A DNA stretch of 64,000 nucleotides from Toxonevra muliebris (lineage: Eukaryota; Arthropoda; Insecta; Diptera; Pallopteridae): contig OY829326.1 in NCBI GenBank assembly GCA_963691655.1, positions 147,764,998-147,828,997 of the forward strand, read 5' to 3'. Every line of letters starts with the position of its first letter. Positions within the stretch are counted from its first letter, which is position 1. The notes under the pieces were generated by a model. It did not search any database and had not been told where the DNA came from. It worked only from the letters and a program-made list of their open reading frames with translations. Shown here piece by piece: positions 11,358 to 22,075 of this stretch. A program made the translations under genes and the position numbers.

Positions 11358-11585
11358 TGGTCGCCGTAGCTAAGTGCCAGACAATTTACCCGGGTCCAAT
11401 GATCGACAAGTTTTCTTGTCAAAACTCCAAGAGTAAAAATTGCCTAAGCAAAGCTTTTCTGTTTGTCTTTTACGTTCGGCATAAAACATTACGTTCTTTC
11501 CATTCATTTGCAAATAAAGCTCACACAACATTAATGTATGAGTAAAGCTAGGTCTAGGAAATCCATGGACTGAAGTGCCATGAAA
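11358..11585 (+). mobile_element. tRNA-derived SINE, copy 1 (diverged)
   Basis: The sequence starts with GGTCGCCGTAGC, as in the better copy at 21810-22075. The two then share AAACTCCAAGAGTAAAAA, AAGCTTTTC, a GTTCGG.TTCGGCATAAA-like block (TTCGGCATAAA here), CTCACACAACAT.AATG and CCATGGACTG..GTGCCAT in the same order. The tRNA-like head has decayed. It is inserted in the ~20-bp tandem array. Target duplications are not clear. Confidence 0.75.
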
Positions 11586-12015
11586 GAAAAGAAAAAGACT
11601 TCGGAATTCAACTTAACTACTCCGAATTCAAAACACCGCTATTTAAATTTAATTGGTTTACTTTAAATTTAAATTGCTGCATTTTTAGTTAAATTTGACA
11701 ATTCCCAATTGAAATAGGCATTTTTTAAATTCACTTTGCAAATCAATGCGATTTTAATACTGTTTCGAATTAAAATAGAAGAATTATTCAGTACTTCAAA
11801 TATTAACCGATGAATTTTAGATTTAATTTGACCACTTCGAATCTAAATTGAATTTTTTTTTTTTCAATTTGACTATTCTCAGTTTAAATTGACGCTTTCA
11901 AAATTCAATTTACTTTTTTCGGATTCCAATTGACATTCTCCGGACGCAATTTGCTTATTTCGTAGAAAAAGTGTCACTTTCTGAATACAATTTGGTTGAA
12001 CTGGACTTAAATTAA

Positions 12016-12257
12016 CCCGGCATCAACGACATAATTTTTGTTACACCGTCAATGAAATGGGTGTGGGACACCCGAGAAAAAATAAATCTTTAAAATAAAA
12101 CTAGATATTTTTTAAGGTTTTCTTTTTTAATTTCATAAAATATTCTCTTTTCTTAAATCAATATATTTTTTTTTAAAAAAAAAGATTACATCAAGAAAAT
12201 TAACCTATAATCACTGAAACGCTTAGGTGTAATACACCCATGTTCATTGACCCCCGG
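12016..12257. mobile_element. TTAA-flanked MITE (piggyBac-like), 242 bp
   Basis: The element is bounded by TTAA at 12012-12015 and 12258-12261. Inward, the left end reads CCCGGCATCAACGACAT and the reverse-complemented right end CCGGGGGTCAATGAACAT, an imperfect inverted repeat. Each arm also holds a subterminal palindrome (GGTGTgggACACC at left, GGTGTaatACACC at right). TTAA duplication with C/G-rich ends is typical of piggyBac-type elements. No coding capacity. Confidence 0.65.
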
Positions 12258-12699
12258 TTAAGGCATTGTTCAGAATTCAAATTAATGCGTTCTGAATAAA
12301 ATTTTACCGCTTTGAAGTCCAATTGAAGCATTCTATATTGAATTGACTACTCTGAATTTGATTTGTTTGATTTTAAATTTTTTTGATGTTATTACTCCGA
12401 ATTAAAATGGAAGTTTTTCTGACTTTTCACAATTCATATTGGCGACCTATGAATATTACTTGGGCATTCCGAATTCAAGTTGAAGCATTTTGGATAAGAT
12501 TTGACTACTCCGAATTAAAAGTAACTACTCCAAATAAAAAAGTGAGTACTTTGAACTTTCATTTAATGTATATGAATTAAATTTGAGTTATTTGAATTCA
12601 ATTGTTTGCTTTCTAAAATTAAATTCACAACTCCGAATTCAAATTTCGAATGCAATCTGACATCAAATTATATTCAAATGCTTTCGGATTTCAACTTAG

Positions 12700-14280
12700 G
12701 GCCTCTTTGTTACTTTCAAGCAGTTTCGATTTTCCCGAAAAATCTTGTATGATTTAGTCTTAATTAGTAGAAGTTGAATTAAAATGTATACCTTGGTCTA
12801 GATATTTGTAATATTCTCTAAACTCCAATATTAATAAATTACGATCATTCTCTTAATATTTGTAAAAATGCGCAGCTGTTCAGTCATGGATTAAATTTAT
12901 ACATAATATTGCAGACACCGAAACTTATCGCATAACTTTTTTCATTTTCCTTTCAGGCACAATTTGTATTGCTGGTCAAATTTAATTTTCGGGAAATGTT
13001 AAGGATTGGAAAAATATGTTATGAACATATTCTGTTTGACGAAAGCCGAGCTGGGGCTAGTCTGTATCATGCTCAGTTGTGTTAAGAATCGTTTCGAAAA
13101 ACTCAACTAATGTTCTCATTTTTTTTTAGTAACTTTCGAAATTTTTCAAATTGGCTACGGAAGACCTTGCTACAGGTTCAGAAACATGAACCTAGAAATT
13201 TTATTAACACTATAGAATATGAATCAGGAGTCTTAGATCCTCAACTGCTGATGCAAATATTTACATTTCGTTTTCAATTGTTTGATTAAAAGTTGACAAA
13301 ATATTTTTCTTCCTAGACTCTGAAAATTATCATCATAACAATAGCACACAATTGGAATGAATGAATTTGCACTGTGATAATGATTTTGAGCAGCTTGCTG
13401 ACAAAGAAATTGACACCAAAAATTTAAAAAAGAAAATATTTTCTATGGAAATAAAATGCAAACTTTCAAGCACACGAACAAACACCTACACTCTCTCCAC
13501 ACATACACACACACACACACATATTTAGACCTAGATGTACATAAACACCATAACAATGTCTGCTGTTTTTATTGTTTGCAGAGCAGGCGGGCAGCAACAA
13601 AGCATTCAGCACTTCGATGCGATTTAATTTAATTTCATTTAATTTTAATATCAGCACAAATAGCAAAATTAATTTTGATGTCTTTCGTCGACGAGTTGGC
13701 ATTTCCCACTCTGGAGCTAGAGCCGGCAATGCCGCCGTTGTAGTCTTCATTTTTGTTATATAATGATGTTGTGTGCGCCTATTGTTTGTTATTAGCGCCA
13801 TCAACATACATACAAACACATATACAATAATCGTATTTAAATACACCCAGCTAACATTTTTGATCCCAGAAGATCCTTCAACGATTTGTTGAGAAATTCT
13901 ATTTAATTGCCGGCGATATCGTTATCGGATCGTGAACGTTTCATCCTTTGGCAGAAACTGTGTCGTTCTGGCAATCCATGGAGAAGAATTTCCGGCGACA
14001 CGCGATTCTTTAATGAATCACCAAGGCAGGTTATGGAAGATTCATTTAAAAGTTTTACAAGGGAAATTATTTTTTTACTGCCTTATTAAAACCTACGCCT
14101 ATGTACTACTGAAAGTTCTTACGTTTCATTTTCTTGGTTATTTTTATATATTTATAGATACACAATTTTTATTGATAAATTTTTTATTTTTATAACGATA
14201 AATTTAGCTGTTTTGAATACAAAATAAGCACCACCCCAACTATGAATTACAACACAGAAAAAAATTACTTGCAAATTATC
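12700..14280. other. Non-coding block with CA repeats and one GC-richer patch
   Basis: CA-type repeats lie at about 13475-13525. A patch at about 13850-14050, starting near ACACCCAGCTAACATTTTTG, is noticeably richer in G and C than its surroundings and is probably an unidentified repeat insertion; I could not find its ends. Open frames at 13907-14089 and 13932-14195 cover it in two different frames and look spurious. Confidence 0.4.
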
Positions 14281-14510
14281 TTTCAATCTTCCAGACCAGG
14301 AGTGTTCGCCGAAAATATTTTGGGAGCCAAGCAACAACAACAATAACAACAACAACGATCGCAACATAATCACCTGTGACACAATGAGAAGGAAATTAAA
14401 TGATTTTGATAGTGGGACAATAACAAATTAAAGAAATTTGTTAACGAGATTATAATGACAGGCTTTTTGGTCGAAATTTTCATACGCAAATAGTTAACTA
14501 TTTCATACTT

Positions 14511-14553
14511 TTTTCCCAACGTTTCGGCGCAAATTTTAGGCCTTCTTCAGGGG
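14511..14553 (-). other. Hammerhead-like core motif (possible Penelope-type remnant)
   Basis: On the minus strand the order CCCCTGAAGA, GGCC..GCGCC hairpin, GAAACGTTGGG resembles the CUGANGA / stem II / GAAA layout of hammerhead ribozymes found in Penelope-like and other retroelements. There is one extra A between the CUGANGA box and stem II, and the flanking stem is only CCC/GGG, so catalytic competence is doubtful. It could be a plain stem-loop. Confidence 0.25.
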
Positions 14554-14639
14554 ATTTTTATTTATTTATCTGTTTTTTGAGAAAATTGACATATTTTTTA
14601 AAAAAAAAGAAGAAATTTGTTCAAGTAAAATAAAACACA

Positions 14640-15870
14640 CGAACAAACATTCCTGATCGGGCGCTGTGAAATGAAAATAACAACAATAATTTTTGTGTTT
14701 ATTGTAAAGAGCCAAAAGAGCCCATTGAGCTACTGGCATAAGACATCAACAACACAACCAAATGTGATCAAGCGAAAAACAAAAACAAAAACAAATATTC
14801 TTAGCGCGCGACCGCAACCACAAATATTCATAAGAATGAAATGATTTCGGCAGTGAGGCTCAAAAAATATTCTTAGCGCGCGACCGCAACCAAGGCCGTA
14901 TTTAGGGGGGAGGTTTTGGGGGTTCTGACCCCGCCCCCCCGCAAAAAGTGGAAACTTTGTTCTAATTTTTGAGATTAATTGCCAATGGATGGGAAAAAAG
15001 TCAAAATAAAATCTATTTAACGATATTTTTTACTTCCATCGGTTTTTTTTTTTCTAAACAGTCAAATATAAAAAATAAATTTGAAATCTTTCAGATTCGT
15101 GTTCAACGTGAAAAATTCTTTCGTAAAGACTCCATCTTATTAGCAAAACCCATCTTAAAATATAATTAATTTTTTAACGCATTATTGCTCAGAGCACCAC
15201 GACTAGAAAGATCTCTTTCAATGCTGTGACTTCAGGAATTTAGGGAATATAAGCCAACCTCATCCGGGTTCCTTATCATTGATAATGGCTCAAATTCCTA
15301 ATGATGATCATTTGAAAAAAATGAGCCTTTACTATTTTTGGTAATTTTTTTGAGGTTGAGTACATCATCAGAAGTGGGAAGTCAATGAGTTAATGAAATT
15401 ATGTCCCTCACGATAAAAAAAATGCATTAGAATGCACATTGAATAATATTAATTTAGGTTAAGATTAAAAAAATTTGGAAAATTTTTCATAAAATTTTAA
15501 TTTTATAGGGTCCATCAAATGTATTAATTTATTGTATTTAAAAATCAGTTTGATAAAAATTATTTATGAATATTTTCTTCGAATGAAAACCCGCCTCCCC
15601 CGAAAAAAATTTCTGGCTACGGCCCTGACCGCAACAACAAATATTCATAAGAATGAAATGATTTCGGTAACGAGGCAACAACCAACAAATGTGATCGAGG
15701 AGAAAGAAAAGAACAAAAATTCGTGTGTGCTCGAAATACAACAATTTTTGTGCTTGTTGTAAAATATTAAAATACAACAAATACATTTATTTTAAAAGAG
15801 CCATTACAGAAGACACAATTTGAAAATGAGCCAAAAGAGCCAATTGAGCTTCTGTGTGATCACTCCTGTT
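14640..15870. repeat. Partly duplicated sequence split by a hAT element
   Basis: Blocks such as GAGCCAAAAGAGCC.ATTGAGCT (14707 and 15822), AAATGTGATC.AG.G (14760 and 15687) and GACCGCAAC.ACAAATATTCATAAGAATGAAATGATTTCGG (near 14810 and 15627) occur twice. The second CGCGCGACCGCAAC block (14878-14890) was interrupted by the hAT at 14891-15627. This implies a local duplication older than the hAT. An inverted block with CAGGAGTG at about 14288-14310 versus CACTCCTG at 15847 hints at ends of a larger element. Confidence 0.55.
14891..15627. mobile_element. Non-autonomous hAT element, 737 bp
   Basis: A perfect 8-bp target duplication, ACCGCAAC, lies at 14883-14890 and 15628-15635. Ends are CAAGGCCGTA (left) and CAGGGCCGTA (reverse complement of right), followed by G-rich tracts (GGGGGGAGG and GGGGGAGGCGGG). 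No transposase motif is present inside; the short frames at 14969-15169 and 15532-15762 are AT-rich noise. It is unrelated in its ends to the hATs at 1920 and 26518. Confidence 0.85.
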
Positions 15871-16589
15871 CCAGACTATAAACGAGAAAGAAATGGGAAT
15901 ACAAAATTGCTCTTCAAACAAACACCATGAAGAGTTCTGCGTGAGTCAAATCCTAAGTCAATGCATTTTTCAGTTGCAAAAATTCCGCGTTGATCGATAT
16001 CGTCCAATAATTTTAGCAATGCTAGCTGGGCAAACACACATAAATGTATATATGTGTGTGTGTGTGTTGGTATATTTAGTGGTAGCAGCAGTGAGGTCAT
16101 GTCCTCGATACTACGATTGCTGTTTCAAAATCTCTCATTTCACTTATTTTGGTTGCCAAAAGTGTTTTGGCGTTGTATGTATGTGTGTGTGTGTGTTATA
16201 AAGTTTTTGAATATTTTTTTTTTGTGTAGGCTTCGGTTTCGTTATAATAACTCCCAATAGTATTTTTGTTATTGCTGTTTTCTCTAGGTTGGTTGCTATT
16301 GCTGCCTGGATCTCTATTGCTAATGTACATACATACAAACATACATACATATGTACACAGTATTTATGTATGTATAAGTCAATGTAGGTATATATGGCTA
16401 TAAGTATGCATATATATGCATGTATGTATGTATATACTGTAAATATAAATACTGATACTGAATGCTGATTACGTTTATTTTAATGTTGATTATGCCATGT
16501 TGGTGTGGTTGTTGCTGATGTCGTTTCTGATTATTTAAATATCATTAACAAATTACGTGCCTATACACCTTATATTATATATATAGCAA

Positions 16590-16643
<54 letters not shown>

Positions 16644-17050
16644 CTGTGCGTATTTTATACCCTGCGGATAGAAAGCGTAAAGCTGTGAACGCACTTTAGA
16701 CGCTATGACAGCGCCAAATTAATTGGAGGTAAGTTGAAATTTATAAACTAGGGATCTGTAAATGTGTATGTATATAAATGTAAGCTGTTTTACATTGCAG
16801 CAGTGCGATGATTATTTAGTTGATGCACTTATGTATTTGAAATGTCTACACGTGATTTAAAATTTTTTTTTTTAATTACATAAATATGAATTTATAGGAA
16901 ATTCTCAGTAGTTAGTGAAATATAAATTTGAATACAGTGAGACTTATGTTATTGCCATTAAATATGAATTATTTCATGCACAAAAATTATAAAATAATTT
17001 CTAGCCGTACTACAGTTCATGTTAAACCATTTCTAAGAGTTTGTAGAAAG
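15871..17050. other. Non-coding block dominated by GT and TACA/TATG repeats
   Basis: GT tracts at 16053-16067 and 16183-16197, a CATA/TATG-rich tract at 16320-16440 and a long GT run at 16593-16638. No gene seen; all frames in the block run through simple sequence. Confidence 0.5.
16593..16638. repeat. (GT)n microsatellite, ~46 bp
   Basis: The longest perfect dinucleotide run in the window, about 23 GT units, flanked by TATATA. It would be expected to be length-polymorphic. Confidence 0.9.
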
Positions 17051-17052
17051 TA

Positions 17053-17943
17053 CTACCTTGATCAGAAAGTTCCCGGAATAACCACCGTGTGGCGCTCCCA
17101 TCGTTCCGATTTGAGTTCGGTTTTTTTTTTGTTAAGTTGGTACATCTGTTGTTGATATTCCCTCTAAATCTTAGCGTCATAGTTTGACATTTGCAAAAGT
17201 TACGTAGCCAAGAGTACATCTATATCTGTGTGTGTTGGCGGTTTTTTACAATATTATTAAATTGTAATGTATTAAATTTTGCGTAAAAAAACGGATTTAA
17301 TGGTGCGCGAACATTGTAAATGTTGGAAAAGTGTTTCGGCAACAGTTCTCCAAAGAAAACGGTCGTTTACCAGTGGCACGAGCGGTTCAAAAGTGGTCGT
17401 GAGTCAATCGAAGATGATGAACGCATTGGCAGACCATCGACATCGAAAACCGACGAAAACGTTGATAAAGTAAAAGAAATTTTGGTCAATAACCGTAAAT
17501 TAACCATAAGAGAGTATTATTTGGACATTACGAGGCGTTTGCGTGAAGCAATTCGCCGAAAGAGACCAGAATTGTGGACGGAAAACTCGTGGATTTTGCA
17601 CCATGATAACGCACCGTCGCACAGTGCCATCATTATTGGTAATTTTTTGACGAAAAATGCAACAAATACCATTCAACAGCCACCGAATTTACCTAATTTG
17701 GCTCCGTGTGACTTTATTTTGTTCAATCGAGTTAAAAAACCATTACGGGGAACGCGCTTCAGCAGCCGAGAGGAAGTAATGGAAAACCGAATATAAAAAA
17801 TGTTTCGAGGATTGGATCAAGCGCTGGCATAAGTGTGTTGTAGTCGATGGGGGTTACTTTGAAGGGGACAATATAGATTTAGATGAATAAACTTGTATTT
17901 TTAATTTTCTGAATAAATTGCGGGAACTTTTTGATCAAGGTGG
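17053..17943 (+). mobile_element. Mariner element, internally deleted, 891 bp
   Basis: Both ends are present. The left TIR begins CTACCTTGATCAGAAAGTTC and the reverse complement of the right begins CCACCTTGATCAAAAAGTTC, each adjacent to a TA duplication (17051-17052, 17944-17945). At 891 bp it lacks roughly 400 bp of the usual ~1.3 kb. Both TIRs survive, so it could still have been moved in trans. Confidence 0.93.
17281..17890 (+). pseudogene. Mariner transposase (DD34D), deleted and frameshifted
   Basis: The N-terminal helix-turn-helix part includes VVYQWHERFKSGRESIEDDE and STSKTDENVDKVKEIL. After LTIRE (about 17510) the frame jumps directly to YYLDITRRLREAIRRKRPEL, so the linker and the first catalytic aspartate are missing. 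The second and third aspartates remain: HHDNAPSH and APCDF, with 34 residues between them, the mariner spacing. There is a frameshift near 17330 (the upstream part DLMVREHCKCWK is in another frame) and another after EEVMENR at about 17790; the C-terminus then ends in GDNIDLDE before the stop at 17888-17890. Non-functional. Confidence 0.92.
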
Positions 17944-17945
17944 TA

Positions 17946-18830
17946 TGACGTCATTAACAGAGATCTGAGATATTTAAATTGTATATGAAAATTGTTATTC
18001 ATTAAATTATATCACCACGAACAGCAGTATAAGAGCGGATTTTTCTCTCTCTCACCCTCTCTCACTCTTTCTTATTTTCACTCTTTGCACTTTTTACTTT
18101 AAAGTTTTCTAGTGCCGGCACTAATATTTTTTGGTTTGATTCAGGAATACAGATTTAATTTTTCATAAGTGTAAAAATATGAGTATTTCACTGTTTAATA
18201 TACATCAGTGTTGGCCAAAGAGTAGCACGCATGCACAAGAGCATAAAAAGTTTAATTTTCATAAAAAAAAAGAACTCAGTCGACGCATTGTGCATGTGTA
18301 GGTGGCCATCACCACATGAATTTGAATTTTCATTACATACATGTTTTTGATTTTCAGCAATCACACACAGTGTAGTCAAAGGTAATTAAGAATGATTGAA
18401 ACTCACTAAGAAACCACACAGGAACGTCATTTTCAGCTCTTTGAACATTCTGTACTCCCTAAACATAGCACTGTCGAATCGAATGACATTTCGAATAAGT
18501 TGACAATTAAAGGCCTTACTATAGATATTATAAGCTTAGTAAATATCGATACATTCCCGGAAGAATGCATTTTCATGCGACATTTTCAAAATATTTCTAA
18601 GAACGAAAAAACTTCCTGTTCACTGAACAGTATTCAGTGGAACATAAGAATTAATTTTCTTTTCTCTATAGTTTCTTTCATGAATGTGATAGAGCCGAGG
18701 AGTTAAGGTAAAAATGCGTCGTTTTCGTTTAATATATTCTTCTGGGATGGGATCGATATGTTACCTTAGAGCTCAGTTTAATGACTGTATAAGAAAAACA
18801 TAATGACTGTAGAGTAAGCCATAAAATTTG
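17946..18830. other. Non-coding, no recognisable feature
   Basis: AT-rich sequence with a CT-rich tract at 18040-18085. Short open frames (18188-18379, 18500-18706) have no similarity that I recognise. Confidence 0.4.
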
Positions 18831-18840
18831 TTTGAGTAAG

Positions 18841-19549
18841 GTTGGTTGGTTGGTTAAGGTGGCTGATCCACAGAAGACCCACTGTGAATCACAATTAGCG
18901 CTATAGCGCCGTTTTGGAACTACTTCCTAACCGAACTGGAATTAATGATGTGTTCTTACTAAACCCACCCCGTAGAGTTTAGGTATCCTAGCAGATTATT
19001 TGGGCTGACTGCCGAGCAATCGGACAAGCTATCGAGGAAATACTTTCCCAGGAACCTATATCTTGTCCTCGCCAAGGCTGGATAGTCACAAAAAAAAAAA
19101 TTGGAGATTGTTTCTTTTTCATCTAAATTTCCGCAACTTCTGCAATGGGTGTTAATAGGGATGTGCAGTTTTTTTGCATGGGTACCTATACACCAGTGAG
19201 TGGCCGGTGTAGGCTGCTGTTAACCTAGCAGTGCCGGTACGATCCCTGGTAAAAAGCTCGCGAGACCGGCCCTTATTATACGAGGGCTATGTCGCCCGTG
19301 AGGTAGTGCAGGTCGTTAGTGACTTCCACCTCTGATTAGCCAGTTGAAGACAGTGCAGGTACATGCCTCTCCTGACGACTCCCAAAGGAACTAGAACCGG
19401 TACCCCCAAAGATTCGTCAAGAGAAGCTCCTGAGCGCGCTAATTCATCAGCCTTCTCATTCCCTTCAATGCTCCTATGTCCAGGAACCCAGATAAGAGTG
19501 ATGTGAGCTTAATGATTTAGGTCGCTCCGTACCTCCCTGTACTCCTTAA
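18841..19549 (-). mobile_element. 5'-truncated LINE with (AACC)n tail
   Basis: The fragment is flanked by a 10-bp duplication TTTGAGTAAG (18831-18840 and 19550-19559). On the minus strand it carries the end of RNase H and the C-terminal cysteine domain, a ~120-bp 3' UTR and a tail of AACCAACCAACC, a variant of the TTAGG-like tails on its relatives at 766-1255 and 28879-29771. Several frame breaks show it is old. Confidence 0.82.
18959..19549 (-). pseudogene. LINE RNase H / C-terminal domain fragment
   Basis: Minus-strand coding remnant ending at a stop at 18959-18961. It shows the RNase H tail (ITLIWVPGHRSIEGNEKADE) and, after an in-frame stop near 19290 and a frameshift near 19190, CIGTHAKKLHIPINTHCRSC, then NLDEKETISNFFCDYPALA. 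The order is the usual one for jockey-type ORF2 C-termini. The RT domain is absent by truncation. Confidence 0.82.
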
Positions 19550-19719
19550 TTTGAGTAAGCAAATGATCCTTACTTTAATCATCATACTATAATTTATTAT
19601 GGGACTAATACTTTGAATATAAATATTCGTATTCAGAAAGAGCTGCACTTGTTGCGGAGATGAAAAAGAGAAACCATGAATAGAAAGTTTTTCGTTTTAT
19701 TGACTGACTTCTAAAGCAT

Positions 19720-20420
19720 TTCTGGGACTTCAAATTTTCGAATTTAAAAATCTGAAAGTTTGAAATCTCTAATACTGAAATTTTTGACTTACGAACCTTA
19801 AACTTCAGATTTTCTAATTAAAAAAACCCAGTTTGGTAAGTTTCTAGAATTTAAAACTGTGAAACTCAAATTTCTGAATTTTAATATACTAATTACTTAA
19901 AATTCTGTATTTTTGAGCTCCGAAATTTTTAACATGAGAATCCTAAACTTAAAACTGTTCAACAAAAAAGTTAGGTTAGGTTGGAGTGGCTGTCGAGAGA
20001 CACATAGTTGGACCTACAGTTTAACGCCGATTCCGAACGGCGGTGTGGCAATTTTTTATCGGCTTGGTGGTTTTGCCATTACCAACCAATGTGTGTACTT
20101 GAACACTATCTTATAATTCTCATCCACTTCATATTGGTAGTGAATATAAGAAAGTTATGAAAATTAACCACCAAACGAAGACGGAAAGCGAACCCGAACC
20201 TCCCAGATGAAAGTCTAGTGCACTATCCAATAGGCTATCGAGGTCGTCTAACAACAAAAAAGTTAACTCTAAAGTATTAGTTTCTGGAATATAGTTCTCA
20301 AAACTACACTAGTATTTTAACCATTGGAACTTAAAACTTTGGAATTTTAAGCTCTAAAACATAAACATTTAAAACTCTGTGATTTTAAATTCTAGAATGC
20401 ATTCTTGAGCGCCAGTGGAT
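19720..20420. repeat. Degenerate ~20-bp array (AATTTTAAAACTCTGAAAT-type units)
   Basis: Units resembling TTTAAAACTCTGAAATTT recur from about 19725 to 19960 and from 20266 to 20400, with a SINE between. The motif differs from the 11-12 kb array, but the style (short period, heavy divergence, no coding sense) is the same. Confidence 0.5.
19974..20252 (-). mobile_element. tRNA-derived SINE with perfect 13-bp TSD
   Basis: The flanks AACAAAAAAGTTA (19961-19973 and 20253-20265) are identical. On the minus strand the element begins with a tRNA-like head: A-box-like ATAGCCTATTGGATAGTG, an anticodon-loop-like CTTTCAT (anticodon position TTC, as in tRNA-Glu) and B-box-like GAGGTTCGGGTTCG. The body contains TTGGTAATGGCAAAACCACC and GCCGTTCGGAATCGGCGTTA, the same domain as the SINE at 21810-22075. 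The tail is CCAACCTAACC, matching the LINE tails at 766 and 29771. Confidence 0.88.
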
Positions 20421-21365
20421 GGACCGCTTTAGAAATATTCGAATAGTTGTGCCCATATAGCTTTCTTTCATGAAAAGATAACTGATGAAGAGGTTTAACC
20501 GGTTACGAAACTATTGGCTTATTTCTTATAATCTGATGAACTGATGGCTCTAATAAATGATCTCTTGTCTCTGAGCCCAAATAAAAATTAGTAATTAAAA
20601 TTATTTACCACTTTCATCGTTTGAATTGACCAATAAATTGTGCGTCATTTAATCTTCTGGTAAAATATATATGTAGCAGGTTAAGGTTCTGTAAAAATGT
20701 TAGCAACGAAATTAAGCCGATATTAAGCTAATAAAAAACCCAAACTAAACTAGTACTTTCTGTAACTATTACTTAATATTATTGTCATATAATAATTACG
20801 TATACTACTAATTTTGAAAATTGCACTGATCCACTTATTGACCGTAATACTCACACACAAACATGTGACACAAAACATACACAAACACACAAATATGCAA
20901 ACATACATTTGTACATAGAAATAAATTTATTTACGCATAGATGCAGCAACAACAACCACTATTATTTCCATTGTATTGCATATTAGCATGTATGCACCCA
21001 ACGGCAATGAGTTAAGCATCAGAATTCAAGTTGATGCGCATTGCGTTAAAGCTCATCTTTTTATTCACCAAATCATAATTTCTTTCTTTCTTTTTTTATA
21101 TGAGTTGACTAGGAGAAAATAAGCGTATTTTTGCTTAATCCATTCAAATGGCTAAAGATGCGCATTTTGTGTGATTCCAAAAAAAAAGGATGCAGTTTAG
21201 TTGCCGTACATTGAGTGGGGAAACACAATTGCCGGATATTACAACCTAAGATAACCCCCAAATTAGAGCATAAGACATATGCTATGCTAATGAAAACTAA
21301 GATATATTTTTTAGAAGAAAATCCTGATGTTACATACCGATAAAACGGCTTATTGAAAATTTATT
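20420..21365. other. Non-coding, no recognisable feature
   Basis: AT-rich; CA-type repeats at about 20850-20915. No gene signal. Confidence 0.4.
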
Positions 21366-21440
21366 TTCTGTATAGGGCCAGGTCAGGGAATTCACATAAA
21401 ATATCAGTTATCATTTCGTCATCTTCTCCACATAGGTGAC
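21366..21440 (-). pseudogene. LINE C-terminal scrap (cysteine domain)
   Basis: A 75-bp minus-strand remnant reads CHLCGEDDEMITDILCEFPDLALYR, matching the C..C(E/D)..E..H.LC.CPAL signature after RNase H in jockey-type ORF2; the histidine is replaced (D in DILC). No further extension could be followed, so this is either a very truncated insertion or the last readable part of an old copy. Confidence 0.6.
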
Positions 21441-21807
21441 ATTATGTATCTATATATTTTGTCTATCTCTCCTTATAAGAATAAGAAGAGAAGTGAGCGG
21501 AAATGAATAAAAGAAGATTAATTTAAAGACACATTTCGATTATCTAACATTATCAACTGGATTACTTATTGAATCTGTAACTGCAAACAGTCCCCTACGG
21601 ATTGCTACTCTATCTTCAGAATTTTATTACGTTCGATAACTGTACTTTATCGAAATATTTTTGACTTTTGCTATGATTGCTTTTTATTTTTAAAATCACT
21701 TTGAATTCATTTCACTTCAAATTGAAAATTATCACGCACAAGACTTTGAATCTATAAATGCAGTTTAAGGAGATGAAAATAATTTTTCCCGTTAATAATA
21801 TGTTAAT

Positions 21808-22075
21808 ATGTGGTCGCCGTAGCCTAGTGGTTAGTGTGTTGGACTGCTACGCAGAGGTGCCCGGGCACGCTCAAAAATCAAAAATAGAAAATAAAATTTT
21901 TTCTACATGGCACCACCTCTTGGCTGGCAATGGCAAACCTCCAAGAGTAAAAAAATACCTATGAAAAGCTTTTCACTTTGCCGTTCGGATTCGGCATAAA
22001 TATAACTCACACAACATGAATGGATGCGAAAAGCTCCGCCTTGGCCCTCCATGGGCTGTTGTGCCATAATAGTAA
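21808..22075 (+). mobile_element. tRNA-derived SINE, copy 2
   Basis: The head GGTCGCCGTAGCCTAGTGG contains a perfect pol III A box (TAGCCTAGTGG), followed by TTAGTGTGTTGGACTG, as in a tRNA. The B box region (GTGCCCGGGCACGCTC) is altered. The body has TGGCAATGGCAAACCTCC, CCGTTCGGATTCGGCATAAA, CTCACACAACATGAATGG and CCATGGGCTGTTGTGCCAT, ending before TAATAGTAATAG. The same order occurs at 11358-11585, and the body is shared with the minus-strand SINE at 19974. Open frames at 21758-21964 (+) and 21903-22175 (-) are shadows of it. Confidence 0.85.

Larger units (their letters stand above)
10840..12700. repeat. Degenerate ~20-bp tandem array (GAATTC/AAATTTGACTA-type units)
   Basis: Variants of CTCCGAATTCAAATTGACTA recur every ~18-22 bp across the region, best seen at 11030-11340, 11600-12000 and 12265-12660. 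Individual units are 60-80% alike by eye, and no long perfect copies remain. The array is interrupted by a SINE at 11358-11585 and a TTAA-flanked MITE at 12016-12257, so it predates both. The frame at 12383-12580 falls wholly in this array and is an artefact. Confidence 0.65.

Noticed and set aside
19961..20265. tRNA-like sequence considered as a tRNA gene
   Set aside because: Anticodon and acceptor stems do not pair properly and the sequence continues into a SINE body with 13-bp target duplications.
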